From Pseudooceanicola sp. (GTDB lineage: Bacteria; Pseudomonadota; Alphaproteobacteria; Rhodobacterales; Rhodobacteraceae): a stretch of DNA of 48,525 bases. This document shows positions 7,738-16,442 of this stretch, in pieces (the first letter of the stretch is position 1; every line of letters begins with the position of its first letter). The notes beneath the pieces are model-generated. The model was given only the letters and a program-made list of their open reading frames with translations, had not been told where the DNA came from and ran no database searches. A program made the position numbers and the translations under genes. The DNA is taken from assembly GCF_029213205.1 (NCBI RefSeq), contig NZ_JARGNH010000023.1, positions 1 to 48,525 of the forward strand. The letters are read 5' to 3'.

Positions 7738-9168
7738 TCAGCCCATCCAGGCGTCAAACCCGAACATCATGTAATCACGCTGATAGACATCGGCGGTCCT
7801 TGCCTCGACCTCGGCATCGTAGAAGGCTGCGAGCGGGACAAACCCGCTGTCCGGTTCCGCTGTCGGAACCGGCGCATCAGGCCGACCGATGGCGGCGGCC
7901 AGATGCGGCAGCCCGGTGGTCATCTCGGACTCGCGCAGCACCCTATCGGGCAGCGCGAATTGCCCCATGCCTTCGAGCGTCGCGCTCTGGCTGGCCCAGC
8001 ACGGGTCAATCCGGATCGAGGTCTGGCCGGCCAGGTTGGCCTTGACGAAATCCAGAAACGCCAGGAAAGCCGTCTTGTGCTGGCCAGCGTCCCAATCAGC
8101 GCCAGGCGCCTGGCCGGGAATCGGCAGTTTGTAGCGCTTGCGCAGGGTGCGCCGGATCTCGGTCAGGCTGCCCTCACCCGTCGCCAGAATCCGCTCGCAG
8201 AACGCCCGATGGGCACGGACGACCGGATGGCTGACGATGGTAAAGCTGCGGTGCCCCTTGTGCCGTCGCTTCCATTGCCGCAGATCCTTTTGCGACAGCC
8301 GGGTCTGCAACTGATCCTCGCCAACCCCGTCCAGCGCCGCCAGCCAGGCCCGCACCGCCGTCTCAGGGCCGGAGCGCACTGGCAGATACATTAGCGCGGA
8401 GTCAGCCGCGGCGACATAGGACGGCACCGCAGGGCCACGGCGCGGTTCGAAATTCGGGGTTCGCGACAGGTTGAACCGGTCGAGCCGGGCCAGCGCCTGC
8501 TCCATCTCCCGGAAATTGGTGACCTTGTCAGATACCGGCGCAGGGTTCTGGCGCTTCAGGCTCTGATCCAGCCCCTCGAGCCGGTCCGGCTGGCCCAGAT
8601 AGGCCGCCAGCCCGTTCATCACGCTGACATCCTGAAGATCCTCATAGGCGACATAAAACGCGGTCTGGCCCGCGCGTTGCAGCGCATTCATCAGCTGCAC
8701 CTGAAACGCCTGAAGCGCCTCGAGATGGGCCTCGAATTCGGCCGGATCAAAGGGAATGGCATCTTCTCTGCGACGTCGCACATCGGTCAGCTTCCACTGG
8801 CCGGTGGCCTGGGCGATCTTCCAGCTGACATAGCTGTCAACCGGGTTGCGGGTCAGCACGATCTTGGCGCAGCGCGGATCATTCACCACGATGTCGAACA
8901 CCCGCGGGTCGTGGTCGTGGAAATAGCGGAACCCGCCCAGCCCGTCCGTGCGTTCGCGGATCGTCCGAATCAGCCGTTCGGGATTTGAATCGCGGATCTC
9001 CTGGGTGATCCCCAGAATCTCATCACGGTTCGGATAGCCGATGAAATGCGGATTGAACGCCTCGCCATGGCAGGTGATCCGGGGAAAGGCATTCAGGTTG
9101 GCCTCAAGAAAATTGGACCCGGTTCGCATTTCGGCAAACACGATGAAATAGTCGAATGGGCTGCTCAT
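7738..9168 (-). CDS. Two-part sulfotransferase
   Basis: This 476-residue cytoplasmic protein probably moves a sulfo group from PAPS to a glycan. The N-terminal part (about 1-240) has a Stf0-like 5'-phosphosulfate loop at residues 13-20 (EMRTGSNF) and a 3'-phosphate site IVLTRNPVDSYVSW near 105-117. The C-terminal part (about 255-430) resembles a second, degenerate carbohydrate-sulfotransferase domain: ALMYLPVRSG in place of the phosphosulfate loop, FTIVSHPVVRAHRAF in place of the FxFVRHPxxRxxSAY site, and a CWASQS segment where that family has HWxPQ. The adjacent GT14 gene ends directly in front of it. A GTG at 9174 is an alternative start; I prefer the ATG at 9168. Only the N-terminal part looks catalytic. 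Confidence 0.75.
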   Translation of the reverse strand: MSSPFDYFIVFAEMRTGSNFLEANLNAFPRITCHGEAFNPHFIGYPNRDEILGITQEIRDSNPERLIRTIRERTDGLGGFRYFHDHDPRVFDIVVNDPRCAKIVLTRNPVDSYVSWKIAQATGQWKLTDVRRRREDAIPFDPAEFEAHLEALQAFQVQLMNALQRAGQTAFYVAYEDLQDVSVMNGLAAYLGQPDRLEGLDQSLKRQNPAPVSDKVTNFREMEQALARLDRFNLSRTPNFEPRRGPAVPSYVAAADSALMYLPVRSGPETAVRAWLAALDGVGEDQLQTRLSQKDLRQWKRRHKGHRSFTIVSHPVVRAHRAFCERILATGEGSLTEIRRTLRKRYKLPIPGQAPGADWDAGQHKTAFLAFLDFVKANLAGQTSIRIDPCWASQSATLEGMGQFALPDRVLRESEMTTGLPHLAAAIGRPDAPVPTAEPDSGFVPLAAFYDAEVEARTADVYQRDYMMFGFDAWMG

Positions 9169-9174
9169 GTTCAC

Positions 9175-10875
9175 TTACTTCTGCACCAGATAGGGTTTCG
9201 GTTTCTTGACGAGCCGGGGCATCGGATCGGGCGAGGACGGGAAATCACCCATCAGATAGGGGTGCATGCCCTGGTTTTTCAGGTTCTGCAGGAATTGGCC
9301 AAAGCCGGCCAGATCGACCATCTTCGGGGCCTCGGACAGGCGCCGATTTGACTGCACGCCCAGCTCTTCGATGATCATCTGCAACGGTTCCATCGGTGCC
9401 TCGATGAATTCCGCCATGGTCCAGATCCGCGACCGCGCCTTGGCATAAGGCGAGCGCAGGGCGTCGAGGAATTTCGATTCGACCTTTTGCAGCAGCGCCG
9501 CCTCGGCGCGAATTTCGCTGAAATTATTGTTGGAAAAGAACAGCGGCAGCGCCCAGGCCCCCGAGATCACCGCGATCTGCGCATTGGGATCCTTGGACAG
9601 CTCCCAGATGATGTCCTGATTGTCGCGCGGGCCGAACTGAAAACATTGCCGCTCGCCACGGGTCGACCAGATCAGATTGGTCAGAAAGGCGCGCGGGTTG
9701 TAATCGCGAATTTCGGCGCTGTCGGAAATCGCGCCGTTGATCACCTCTTGACCGCCGGCAAATTCGACCCGCTCCTGGCCAAAGAGATGGCCATGCACCC
9801 GCATCCCGGTCATCCGGTTCAGCCAGGGTTCAAAATCCTCAAACAGGTTGGCAAAGCCTTGGAACACCGCGTATTTGGCGCAGGTCGATCCATTTTCCCA
9901 GCCGGGATTGGGCCAGCGCGATTGCATGTAAAGGCCGGGGCGCCCCCGGGTCCGGCGATCGACGGCGCGGCTGAAAATCCGGTCAATCTTGCCGGGATTG
10001 GGCTCGGTTCGCTTCAAGGCGGATTCTGAATCTGTCAGAAACGCCCGATAAAGCCGCCCGGCGTTCGGCCAGATCTTGCGCGCCACGAAACAGTCAGAGC
10101 GACGCAGCAATTGCAGGTGGTCGTCATAGAAAATATGCGGCTTGCCCTGAAAGTCGAACTTGGACAGGGTCAGCGACCGGCTTTCGATATGTTGCGAATA
10201 GAGCCGCGCCAGGGTCTGGAAATAGCTTTCATCGGGGATCCAGACCCGGCGGAAATAGCGATCATAGGTCAGCCGATCCGGGTCTTCGAGGATCGCCGAC
10301 AGGGTTTGACGGGTCAGGCACCACCATTGCGAACCCATATGCGGGGTGATGCCATTGGGCACCCTGCGGCGGAACCCGACCCGGCGCTGCAGGGCGACAT
10401 AGCGGTCAAACAGAAAGCGGTGGTTCTTCCAGGAGAAGGGAAAGCGCAGGGTAAAGCGTTCGCTGTCCAGCCCGCCAACCGTCCAGGGCACATCGGCGGT
10501 GGTGGCGCTTTCGATGAAGTCGGTCTTGGGGCGGGCGGCGAGGTAATCGATCAGCTCTTGCACCGGGCGCAGCGGCAGGCACGAGCCCGAGGCCAGATAG
10601 ACATGTCGGACCGCGGGAAATTCCTTCAGCATCAATTCCGACGCTTCCTGGGTCGCGGCGACGATACCCCAGGTGCCCCATTCGCAGCGGTGGCGCGGCG
10701 AAAACCGAATGATCGGCACATCCGACAGCGACTTCTTGAACGCCTTGAAGGTTTTGCGCGACACGTTGTCGTCGGCGTGAATGACAACAGGACACCCCGC
10801 CGCCGCCCAGTGACGGGCGACCTGCTCGGCCCTGTTCAGGGCGGTGTGGACCAGCATCACAATGCCGACTGTCAC
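9175..10875 (-). CDS. GT14 core-2/I-branching-type glycosyltransferase with long C-terminal region
   Basis: The first 260 residues of this 566-residue protein fit the GT14 family (beta-1,6-N-acetylglucosaminyltransferase or xylosyltransferase type): YLASGSCLPLRPVQEL, then GSQWWCLTR and WIPDESYFQTL, the usual catalytic-domain landmarks. The rest, about 300-566, matches the extra domain (DUF5927, from memory) seen on Rhodobacterales GT14 enzymes. Its role is unknown. The GTG start is supported by GGAGGTG six bases upstream. The gene lies between a GT2-type glycosyltransferase and the sulfotransferase, on the same strand, so it should act in synthesis of the same polysaccharide. The transferred sugar cannot be deduced. 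Confidence 0.82.
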   Translation of the reverse strand: MTVGIVMLVHTALNRAEQVARHWAAAGCPVVIHADDNVSRKTFKAFKKSLSDVPIIRFSPRHRCEWGTWGIVAATQEASELMLKEFPAVRHVYLASGSCLPLRPVQELIDYLAARPKTDFIESATTADVPWTVGGLDSERFTLRFPFSWKNHRFLFDRYVALQRRVGFRRRVPNGITPHMGSQWWCLTRQTLSAILEDPDRLTYDRYFRRVWIPDESYFQTLARLYSQHIESRSLTLSKFDFQGKPHIFYDDHLQLLRRSDCFVARKIWPNAGRLYRAFLTDSESALKRTEPNPGKIDRIFSRAVDRRTRGRPGLYMQSRWPNPGWENGSTCAKYAVFQGFANLFEDFEPWLNRMTGMRVHGHLFGQERVEFAGGQEVINGAISDSAEIRDYNPRAFLTNLIWSTRGERQCFQFGPRDNQDIIWELSKDPNAQIAVISGAWALPLFFSNNNFSEIRAEAALLQKVESKFLDALRSPYAKARSRIWTMAEFIEAPMEPLQMIIEELGVQSNRRLSEAPKMVDLAGFGQFLQNLKNQGMHPYLMGDFPSSPDPMPRLVKKPKPYLVQK

Positions 10876-10891
10876 GTGGGCACCTCCGTGA

Positions 10892-11902
10892 TCATGCCCA
10901 ATTGCCCTTTGACATCAGCCCGAGGATCTCCAGCTGGCGCCAGTTGATGTATTTCTCTGACCAGCGGCACCACAATTCCGGGTTGTCGCGCAGGCTTTCG
11001 GCATAGGCGCGGTATTCGACCGAGGCCGCATAATGCTGTTTGCGCTCCAGCTCTTCGGCGGCCTTTTCGCTGAAGGTGTGCAGGAATTTCGTGTGCAACA
11101 GGATGCCGCTGGCCTTTTCGCCGCCCCATTCGTCATAGACCAGGTTCAGGCCACGCGGCAGCAGCATATGGGTCGAGCTGACATAGGCATATTTCCGGTC
11201 CCATTTGACCAATGGGATCTTGTTCAGCGCCGGGGCCTTTTCCGGAGTTTTGGGGAAAAACGCCCGCATCCGGGGGCCACCCTGAATCCACAGATTGCCG
11301 AATTTCTTGTTCCGGGAAATCGTGTAATTGCCCGCGTCGAACCAGGCGGCGATTTCCATCGGGTTCTGCCCGGCCTTGTAGGGCTGTTCGTCGATCCGGC
11401 CCTTGGGATACATATCCAGCAGCATCGCCGAGAACGACTTGATCGACGAGGCGTCCAGCCAGTCGGTCAGCGCCGACAGCGGCCTGGTGTCGCAAAACGG
11501 GTAGATCAGGAATTCATCCGGGTCGACAACCAGGGTCCAGTGGTTGTGGCCATAGCGCGATTGCAGCCAGTTCAGCCAATCGACACCAAAGCGCGCCCGC
11601 TTGTAGCCGCGCGTCGCCGACCAGACCGAGACATCTGGCTGATCGGCCAGGTACTCCAATGTGCCGTCGGTGCTGTCATTGTCGACCATCAGAAAATGCG
11701 AAACCCCGAGGTCGCGGTAGTAGCGCAGAAAGAACGGCAGACGGATTTTCTCGTTCCGCATGGTCGAGAACAACAGGATATCACGCTTGCGGATCTGTTC
11801 GGTGCGATCGGCCACGGCGGTCAATTCGCGGCGCTTGCGAAACGCACGTATCAGCCAGCGTTTCCGCTGGAGCCTCAAGCGATATGATTGCGCAAAGCTC
11901 AC
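10892..11902 (-). CDS. Glycosyltransferase family 2-like (GT92-like) protein
   Basis: A 336-residue protein of the Glyco_tranf_2_4 type. Visible motifs are RNEKIRLPFFLRYYRDLGV near the start of the GT-A fold, HFLMVDNDSTDGT (nucleotide-sugar site) and VDPDEFLIYP (metal-binding DxD region). A basic N-terminal stretch of about 30 residues precedes the domain, with no signal peptide. It starts with GTG and its stop lies 16 bases upstream of the GT14 start, so the two are probably co-transcribed in the polysaccharide operon. Donor and acceptor are unknown. Confidence 0.85.
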   Translation of the reverse strand: MSFAQSYRLRLQRKRWLIRAFRKRRELTAVADRTEQIRKRDILLFSTMRNEKIRLPFFLRYYRDLGVSHFLMVDNDSTDGTLEYLADQPDVSVWSATRGYKRARFGVDWLNWLQSRYGHNHWTLVVDPDEFLIYPFCDTRPLSALTDWLDASSIKSFSAMLLDMYPKGRIDEQPYKAGQNPMEIAAWFDAGNYTISRNKKFGNLWIQGGPRMRAFFPKTPEKAPALNKIPLVKWDRKYAYVSSTHMLLPRGLNLVYDEWGGEKASGILLHTKFLHTFSEKAAEELERKQHYAASVEYRAYAESLRDNPELWCRWSEKYINWRQLEILGLMSKGNWA

Positions 11903-11951
11903 TGTCGCCCCGTCCGACCCCGGTCACGGCACCGGCTGGCGAATGCGGCTA

Positions 11952-13175
11952 TCAGGTCAACATTAATACGATGTTGAAATGATCCCGCCAGCTGGGCGGA
12001 ACAAAGCCGTTATTCAGGCCGATATCCGGTCGCGTTCCGTCTGCCTCTGCCAAATTTTTAATCTTCTTGACCCAAGGATATCTGTCCACAGGGCTCAGGT
12101 AAACGGGAATGTCCCCCAATACCTCGTGAAAAACCGGCAGGTCGGCACAAATTACAGGTGTTTGCAGGGCTGCGGCCTCGATCGGCGGCAATCCATAGCC
12201 TTCGGCGAAACTGGGTTGCAACAGCGCCCGCGCGCCCGCGACCAGGGCGGCCAGTTCCGGGTCCGACAGATCCGGGCATTCGCGGACCGGGCCATCCGCT
12301 GGCAGCGCGTCGAGCCGGGCAAAGACATCCTCGTTGCGCCAGCCGCGGGCGCCACAGATATAGAGCGTCGGCGGGATAGAGTCTTCTTTTGCAAGCTCCT
12401 CCCAGATATCCAGCAAAAGCGTGTGGTTCTTGCGCGGCTCGATGGTGCCGACGGCGACGAAATACGGGCCCTTCGGCGTGATGGCATTGGCCATCGGCGC
12501 AGGCAGGTCGACGCCGAGATGGGCGACCACACTGGCCGGGGCACGGATAGACCGACGCAACAGGGTGCGCTGAACATCCTGCCGGGTCTGTTCGGAATTG
12601 CAGATGATCAGGTCGGCCATCCGGCCCACCCGTTTCAGCATGTCGACAAACCGCCGGACCGTGCCTTCGCGCTGGAACTCCGGGAGATCGAGCGGGATCA
12701 CATCGTGGATCATCACCGTGATCTGGGCATCGTCCAGCGCCCGCACCGCCGCCAACACCCGTTGGGTCAGGTTGGAATGGCCAACGTTCAGATAGGCGGT
12801 TCCGCTGGGCAGATGCCGGGCCAGCAGCCCGCGCAGCCCGGTGCGCCCGGCCCGCGCCACTGCCAACCGCCGCAGATCGGTGTCGGCCCGACGCTGGGCA
12901 ATGGTCAGCCGCCGCCCGAGCCGGGAAATCAGATCCATATTGCCCCAGTCGGTCACGCCGTCGATGCGCGCCAGCAGCCCAGCCAGCCCCGCCCGATCCA
13001 GCAGCGCGTAACCGGCCACCACCCGCGCCAAACCGAACACCGGCACATCCAGCGTGAGCAGATGCGCAAGATACGCGCGTTCGACCCGGTCAACCCCGGT
13101 CAACCGGCGTCCAGCGCGGCTGGCCAGCCGGGTGACATCCAGCAAACGGGCGGAGGGCGGTGTCTTATCGGTCAT
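11952..13175 (-). CDS. GT4-family glycosyltransferase (group 1)
   Basis: A 407-residue GT-B glycosyltransferase. The C-terminal half shows the group-1 hallmarks: VAVGTIEPRKNHTLLLDIW, the ARALLQPSFAEGYGLPPIEAAALQTPVI segment (key residues E-G-Y-G-L-P and the following E) and VFHEVLGD. The open frame runs back to 13211, but the ATG at 13175 gives the natural MTDKTPPSARLLDVTRL start. This start overlaps the end of galE by 11 bases, so the two are translationally coupled. It probably adds a hexose or related sugar in assembly of the cell-surface glycan. Confidence 0.88.
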   Translation of the reverse strand: MTDKTPPSARLLDVTRLASRAGRRLTGVDRVERAYLAHLLTLDVPVFGLARVVAGYALLDRAGLAGLLARIDGVTDWGNMDLISRLGRRLTIAQRRADTDLRRLAVARAGRTGLRGLLARHLPSGTAYLNVGHSNLTQRVLAAVRALDDAQITVMIHDVIPLDLPEFQREGTVRRFVDMLKRVGRMADLIICNSEQTRQDVQRTLLRRSIRAPASVVAHLGVDLPAPMANAITPKGPYFVAVGTIEPRKNHTLLLDIWEELAKEDSIPPTLYICGARGWRNEDVFARLDALPADGPVRECPDLSDPELAALVAGARALLQPSFAEGYGLPPIEAAALQTPVICADLPVFHEVLGDIPVYLSPVDRYPWVKKIKNLAEADGTRPDIGLNNGFVPPSWRDHFNIVLMLT

Positions 13176-14148
13176 AATGACCTGTCTGATGCCAATGCCA
13201 GGCATTTGCAATCATCTGTGCCAGGGTCGAGCGATGCGGAACCCAGCCCAGTTCCGCCAGGGCGCGGGTCGATCCCGAGACCAGCCTTGTGCAATCGCCG
13301 GGGCGGCGCGGCCCTTCGGAATAGGGCACTTCGCGATTGGTCACCACTCGCGATTGTTCGATCACCTCGCGCACCGAAAATCCGGTGCCGCTGCCCAGAT
13401 TGTACACCCGGCTCGGCGCGCCCGCCAGCAGCCGGTCGAGCCCCAGGAGATGGGCATCAACCAGGTCGCAGACATGCACATAATCGCGGATACAGGTGCC
13501 ATCCGGGGTGTCGTAATCGGTGCCATGAATGGTCAGCGCCGGGCGCTGGCCGTCAATCGCCTCAAGCATCACCGGAATCAGATGGGTTTCCGGCCGGTGG
13601 TGTTCGCCGATCTCACCCTCGGGATCGGCGCCGGCCACGTTGAAGTAGCGAAAGATCACATGCCGCAGCCCATGTGCCGCCTCGAAATCGCGCAGGATCT
13701 CTTCGATCGCCCGTTTGGACGAGCCATAGGCGTTGACCGGCAATTGCGCGCTGTCCTCGTCCAGCATCACATTGTCCTGCTCGCCATAGGTCGCGCAGGT
13801 CGAGGAAAACACGAAACGCGTGCACCCCGCCGCCACCGCCGCCTGAATCAGGGTCAGCGAGCCGCTGACATTGTTGTGCCAATAGCGCCCTGGCTCCTGC
13901 ATCGCCTCGCCAACCTGGCTGAGGGCGGCGAAATGCATCACCGCATCGGGCCGATGCTTGGCAAAGACCGCGTCAAGGCGGGCGCGGTCGGTCAGATCGC
14001 CCTCTTCAAGCGGGCCGAATTTTACCGCGTCACGCCAGCCGGTGACGAAATTATCAAAGGTGACGGGCAGGTGTCCGGCGGTTTTCAGGGCTTTACAGGC
14101 ATGCGATCCTATGTAGCCCGCACCGCCAGTGACAAGAACTACGGCCAT
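13165..14148 (-). CDS. galE: UDP-glucose 4-epimerase
   Basis: GalE interconverts UDP-glucose and UDP-galactose through a bound NAD. The 327-residue SDR protein has the N-terminal NAD site VTGGAGYIGSHACKAL, FSSTCATYG, the active-site pair in AYGSSKRAIEE (Tyr and Lys), and the GTCIRDYVHVCDL motif typical of GalE. The gene follows galU with a gap of 8 bases and overlaps the next glycosyltransferase, so it supplies UDP-Gal within the polysaccharide operon. Activity on UDP-GlcNAc (WbpP/Gne type) cannot be excluded from the sequence. Confidence 0.93.
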   Translation of the reverse strand: MAVVLVTGGAGYIGSHACKALKTAGHLPVTFDNFVTGWRDAVKFGPLEEGDLTDRARLDAVFAKHRPDAVMHFAALSQVGEAMQEPGRYWHNNVSGSLTLIQAAVAAGCTRFVFSSTCATYGEQDNVMLDEDSAQLPVNAYGSSKRAIEEILRDFEAAHGLRHVIFRYFNVAGADPEGEIGEHHRPETHLIPVMLEAIDGQRPALTIHGTDYDTPDGTCIRDYVHVCDLVDAHLLGLDRLLAGAPSRVYNLGSGTGFSVREVIEQSRVVTNREVPYSEGPRRPGDCTRLVSGSTRALAELGWVPHRSTLAQMIANAWHWHQTGHYDR

Positions 14149-14156
14149 GCTGTGTC

Positions 14157-15047
14157 CTATTGTGCGGCTTTGTCGACGTGCATGATCGCGCGCAGATACA
14201 CTGACAATTCATCGCGCAGATCTTCGCGCGCCAGGCCAAAGGCGACGGTCGCCTGCAGGAACCCGGCCTTTGAACCACAGTCAAAGCGTTCGCCCTGAAA
14301 CCGGTAGCCATAGACCGGGCGGCCTTCGGTGATTTCCTGCGCGATGGCATCGGTCAGCTGGATTTCGCCATTGGCTCCGGCGCTTTTCTTGTTCAGGTTC
14401 TTCAGCACCTCGGGCATCAGCAGATAACGCCCGATCACCGCCAGGTTCGACGGCGGGTCTTGTTTCGGCTTTTCGACCATGCCCTTGACCGCGACCAGGT
14501 TGCCCTGCTCACTTTCAATGTCGAGCATGCCGTAATTGCTGGCCTTTTCGGCGGGCACTTCCATCGCGGCGACCATATTGCCGGGATTTTCCTCGAAGGC
14601 TTCGATCATCTGTTGCAGACAGGGTTTGTCGGCGGCGATCACGTCATCGGGCAGGATGACCGCAAAGGGTTCGTTGCCCATCAGCCGCCGGGCGCACCAC
14701 ACCGCATGACCCAAGCCCAGCGGCTTGTGCTGACGGATATAGGCGATGGCGCCGCTGTCCATATTGGTGGTTTTCAGGACCTCAAGGATTTCCTTTTTGT
14801 CCTTCCTGCGCAGCTCTGCCTCAAGCTGCGGGTTGTGGTCAAAGTAGTCCTCAAGCGCGCTTTTGCCGCGCGAGGTGACAAAGATGAATTCCCTGATCCC
14901 GGCCGCACGGGCCTCATCGATGGCGTATTGGATCAGCGGACGGTCGACCAAGGTCATGATTTCCTTGGGAACAGCCTTGGTGGCCGGCAAAAACCTCGTA
15001 CCCAGGCCCGCGACCGGAAAAATCGCTTTGGTAATCTTGTTTCGCAT
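14157..15047 (-). CDS. galU: UTP-glucose-1-phosphate uridylyltransferase
   Basis: GalU forms UDP-glucose from glucose-1-phosphate and UTP. The 296-residue protein carries the nucleotidyltransferase signature PVAGLGTRFLPATKAVPKE, ILPDDVI and ERFDCGSKAGFLQA. The frame extends to 15143, but the ATG at 15047 follows GAGGGGCG and gives the family start MRNKITKAIFPVAG. It lies 8 bases before galE and heads the glycosyltransferase-sulfotransferase run, giving the precursor for the locus. A 156-bp gap separates it from the preceding GT2 gene, so a promoter probably lies there. Confidence 0.95.
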   Translation of the reverse strand: MRNKITKAIFPVAGLGTRFLPATKAVPKEIMTLVDRPLIQYAIDEARAAGIREFIFVTSRGKSALEDYFDHNPQLEAELRRKDKKEILEVLKTTNMDSGAIAYIRQHKPLGLGHAVWCARRLMGNEPFAVILPDDVIAADKPCLQQMIEAFEENPGNMVAAMEVPAEKASNYGMLDIESEQGNLVAVKGMVEKPKQDPPSNLAVIGRYLLMPEVLKNLNKKSAGANGEIQLTDAIAQEITEGRPVYGYRFQGERFDCGSKAGFLQATVAFGLAREDLRDELSVYLRAIMHVDKAAQ

Positions 15048-15203
15048 AACGCCCCTCAAAATGCCTCTCAAAACCGCACTGCATCCAGCGTTCAAATTGG
15101 TTGCGTCATCTTTAACATCCCCAAGAAGGCGACAAAATGACAATCCGGGGCGCAGTTATGTTTCCGACAGGATGTGCGGGAAATTTGCACGAAATCGAGC
15201 AGT

Positions 15204-16442
15204 TCAACCAGTGCCGAGCCGTTGATGCACGTTGCGAGCGATCTCACGCTTCAACCTGCGCGAAAATGTCGTCAGGTGGAATAGCCTCTGATCACGCTCG
15301 CTGCGCCCCCAGAGCCCACCGCGTTGTTCCCAGACCGCATCAGGGGTGAAGCGCAGCTTGTGCGCGAGCCCCGTGCGCGAAAACAGGTAAAGCGACACGA
15401 TTTCACCCTGCGCCGCAGCCTGCCGCGCCGCAGCGCGATGACGGCGGCGGAACAGATGGCGGCCGCCGATTTCGCGGTGGCGCCCGTCCACCCGGCTGTC
15501 AAACGGCAGGAACCAATGCGGGGCATGCGGGATCGGCGGCATTGGCGAGGCCGGGCGCGCGCGCCCGTCGGCAATGCCTTTCTCAAGACCATCCATCAGC
15601 CGCGCCACATCGCGTGGTTCGATCCGCCCGTCGACCATATAGGCCAGCAGCGCCTGCCGCTGGGTCTGGCGCAACCGGTCCAGAACCGTCGCATGTTCAC
15701 TGGCCGGGCAATGCTTGGCCAGAAACACCGCGGTGCTGGCGCCCACATCGAACAGGTCCAGCGGTGCGCGGTGCCGGGCCCGGCGCGGGCTTTCGGCATA
15801 GGCGTGGTGCACCTCGGCCAGCGGCACGATGGCAGTGCTGTGCCCGGCCAGCATCAGCCGCATGTTGAGGTCGGTTTCATCCAGATAGAATCGGAACGCC
15901 GGATCGAACCCGCCGATTTCGGCCAGCACTGAACGGCGGAACGCCATATTGGTGCCTTCGGTCTTGATCGCCCGCCCGCCAGACGGGGTCAGCAGCACCG
16001 GCGCGGTGCCGGGCAGCGTCAAGGGCTGCGCCGCGCCGCTGTGATCGACGCTGCGCGCCGCCCATTGGTAACTGATGCCGTTGCGGCCCCGCACGAACCC
16101 GCCAACCGCCGCCGCCTCGGGCCAGAGAAACCCCTGAATCAGATGGTTCAGCCAGGCCGGTTCCGGCACCGCATCGTCGTCGACAAAGGCAACGATATCG
16201 CCTGCCGCTTCGGCGATGCCGCGGTTGCGCGCGGCCGAGATGTTGGCCTCGTCATAGGCGACCAGCTTGACCTCATCCGCCAGCCCGGTCGCCTGCACGG
16301 CGGCCAACCCGGCAGGTTCCGCAACCACGACGATTTCGTATGGCGCATAGAGCAGACGCGACAGCCCCAGCAGGCAGATCGGCAAGCGTTCAGGCCGCCC
16401 ACGGCTGACCACAACAATGCTGACGGTCGGCGCTTCGCTCAT
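15204..16442 (-). CDS. GT2-family glycosyltransferase
   Basis: A 412-residue protein whose N-terminal half (to about 230) is a GT-A fold: TVSIVVVSRGRPERLP at the start, NISAARNRGIAEAAGD, then the metal-binding FVDDDAVPEP, and YLDETDLNMRL as the acceptor/catalytic ED region. The C-terminal part is a family-specific extension rich in Arg and aromatic residues. The start ATG overlaps the kdsB stop (ATGA), so the two are coupled. An earlier in-frame start at 16508 would lie inside kdsB and is unlikely. It is presumably a glycosyltransferase for Kdo-containing or capsular glycan; the exact sugar is unknown. Confidence 0.85.
   Translation of the reverse strand: MSEAPTVSIVVVSRGRPERLPICLLGLSRLLYAPYEIVVVAEPAGLAAVQATGLADEVKLVAYDEANISAARNRGIAEAAGDIVAFVDDDAVPEPAWLNHLIQGFLWPEAAAVGGFVRGRNGISYQWAARSVDHSGAAQPLTLPGTAPVLLTPSGGRAIKTEGTNMAFRRSVLAEIGGFDPAFRFYLDETDLNMRLMLAGHSTAIVPLAEVHHAYAESPRRARHRAPLDLFDVGASTAVFLAKHCPASEHATVLDRLRQTQRQALLAYMVDGRIEPRDVARLMDGLEKGIADGRARPASPMPPIPHAPHWFLPFDSRVDGRHREIGGRHLFRRRHRAAARQAAAQGEIVSLYLFSRTGLAHKLRFTPDAVWEQRGGLWGRSERDQRLFHLTTFSRRLKREIARNVHQRLGTG

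Noticed and set aside
11979-13643. Plus-strand frame of 554 residues opposite the GT4 gene and galE.
   Set aside because: Shadow frame without domains; the minus strand has full glycosyltransferase and epimerase motifs.
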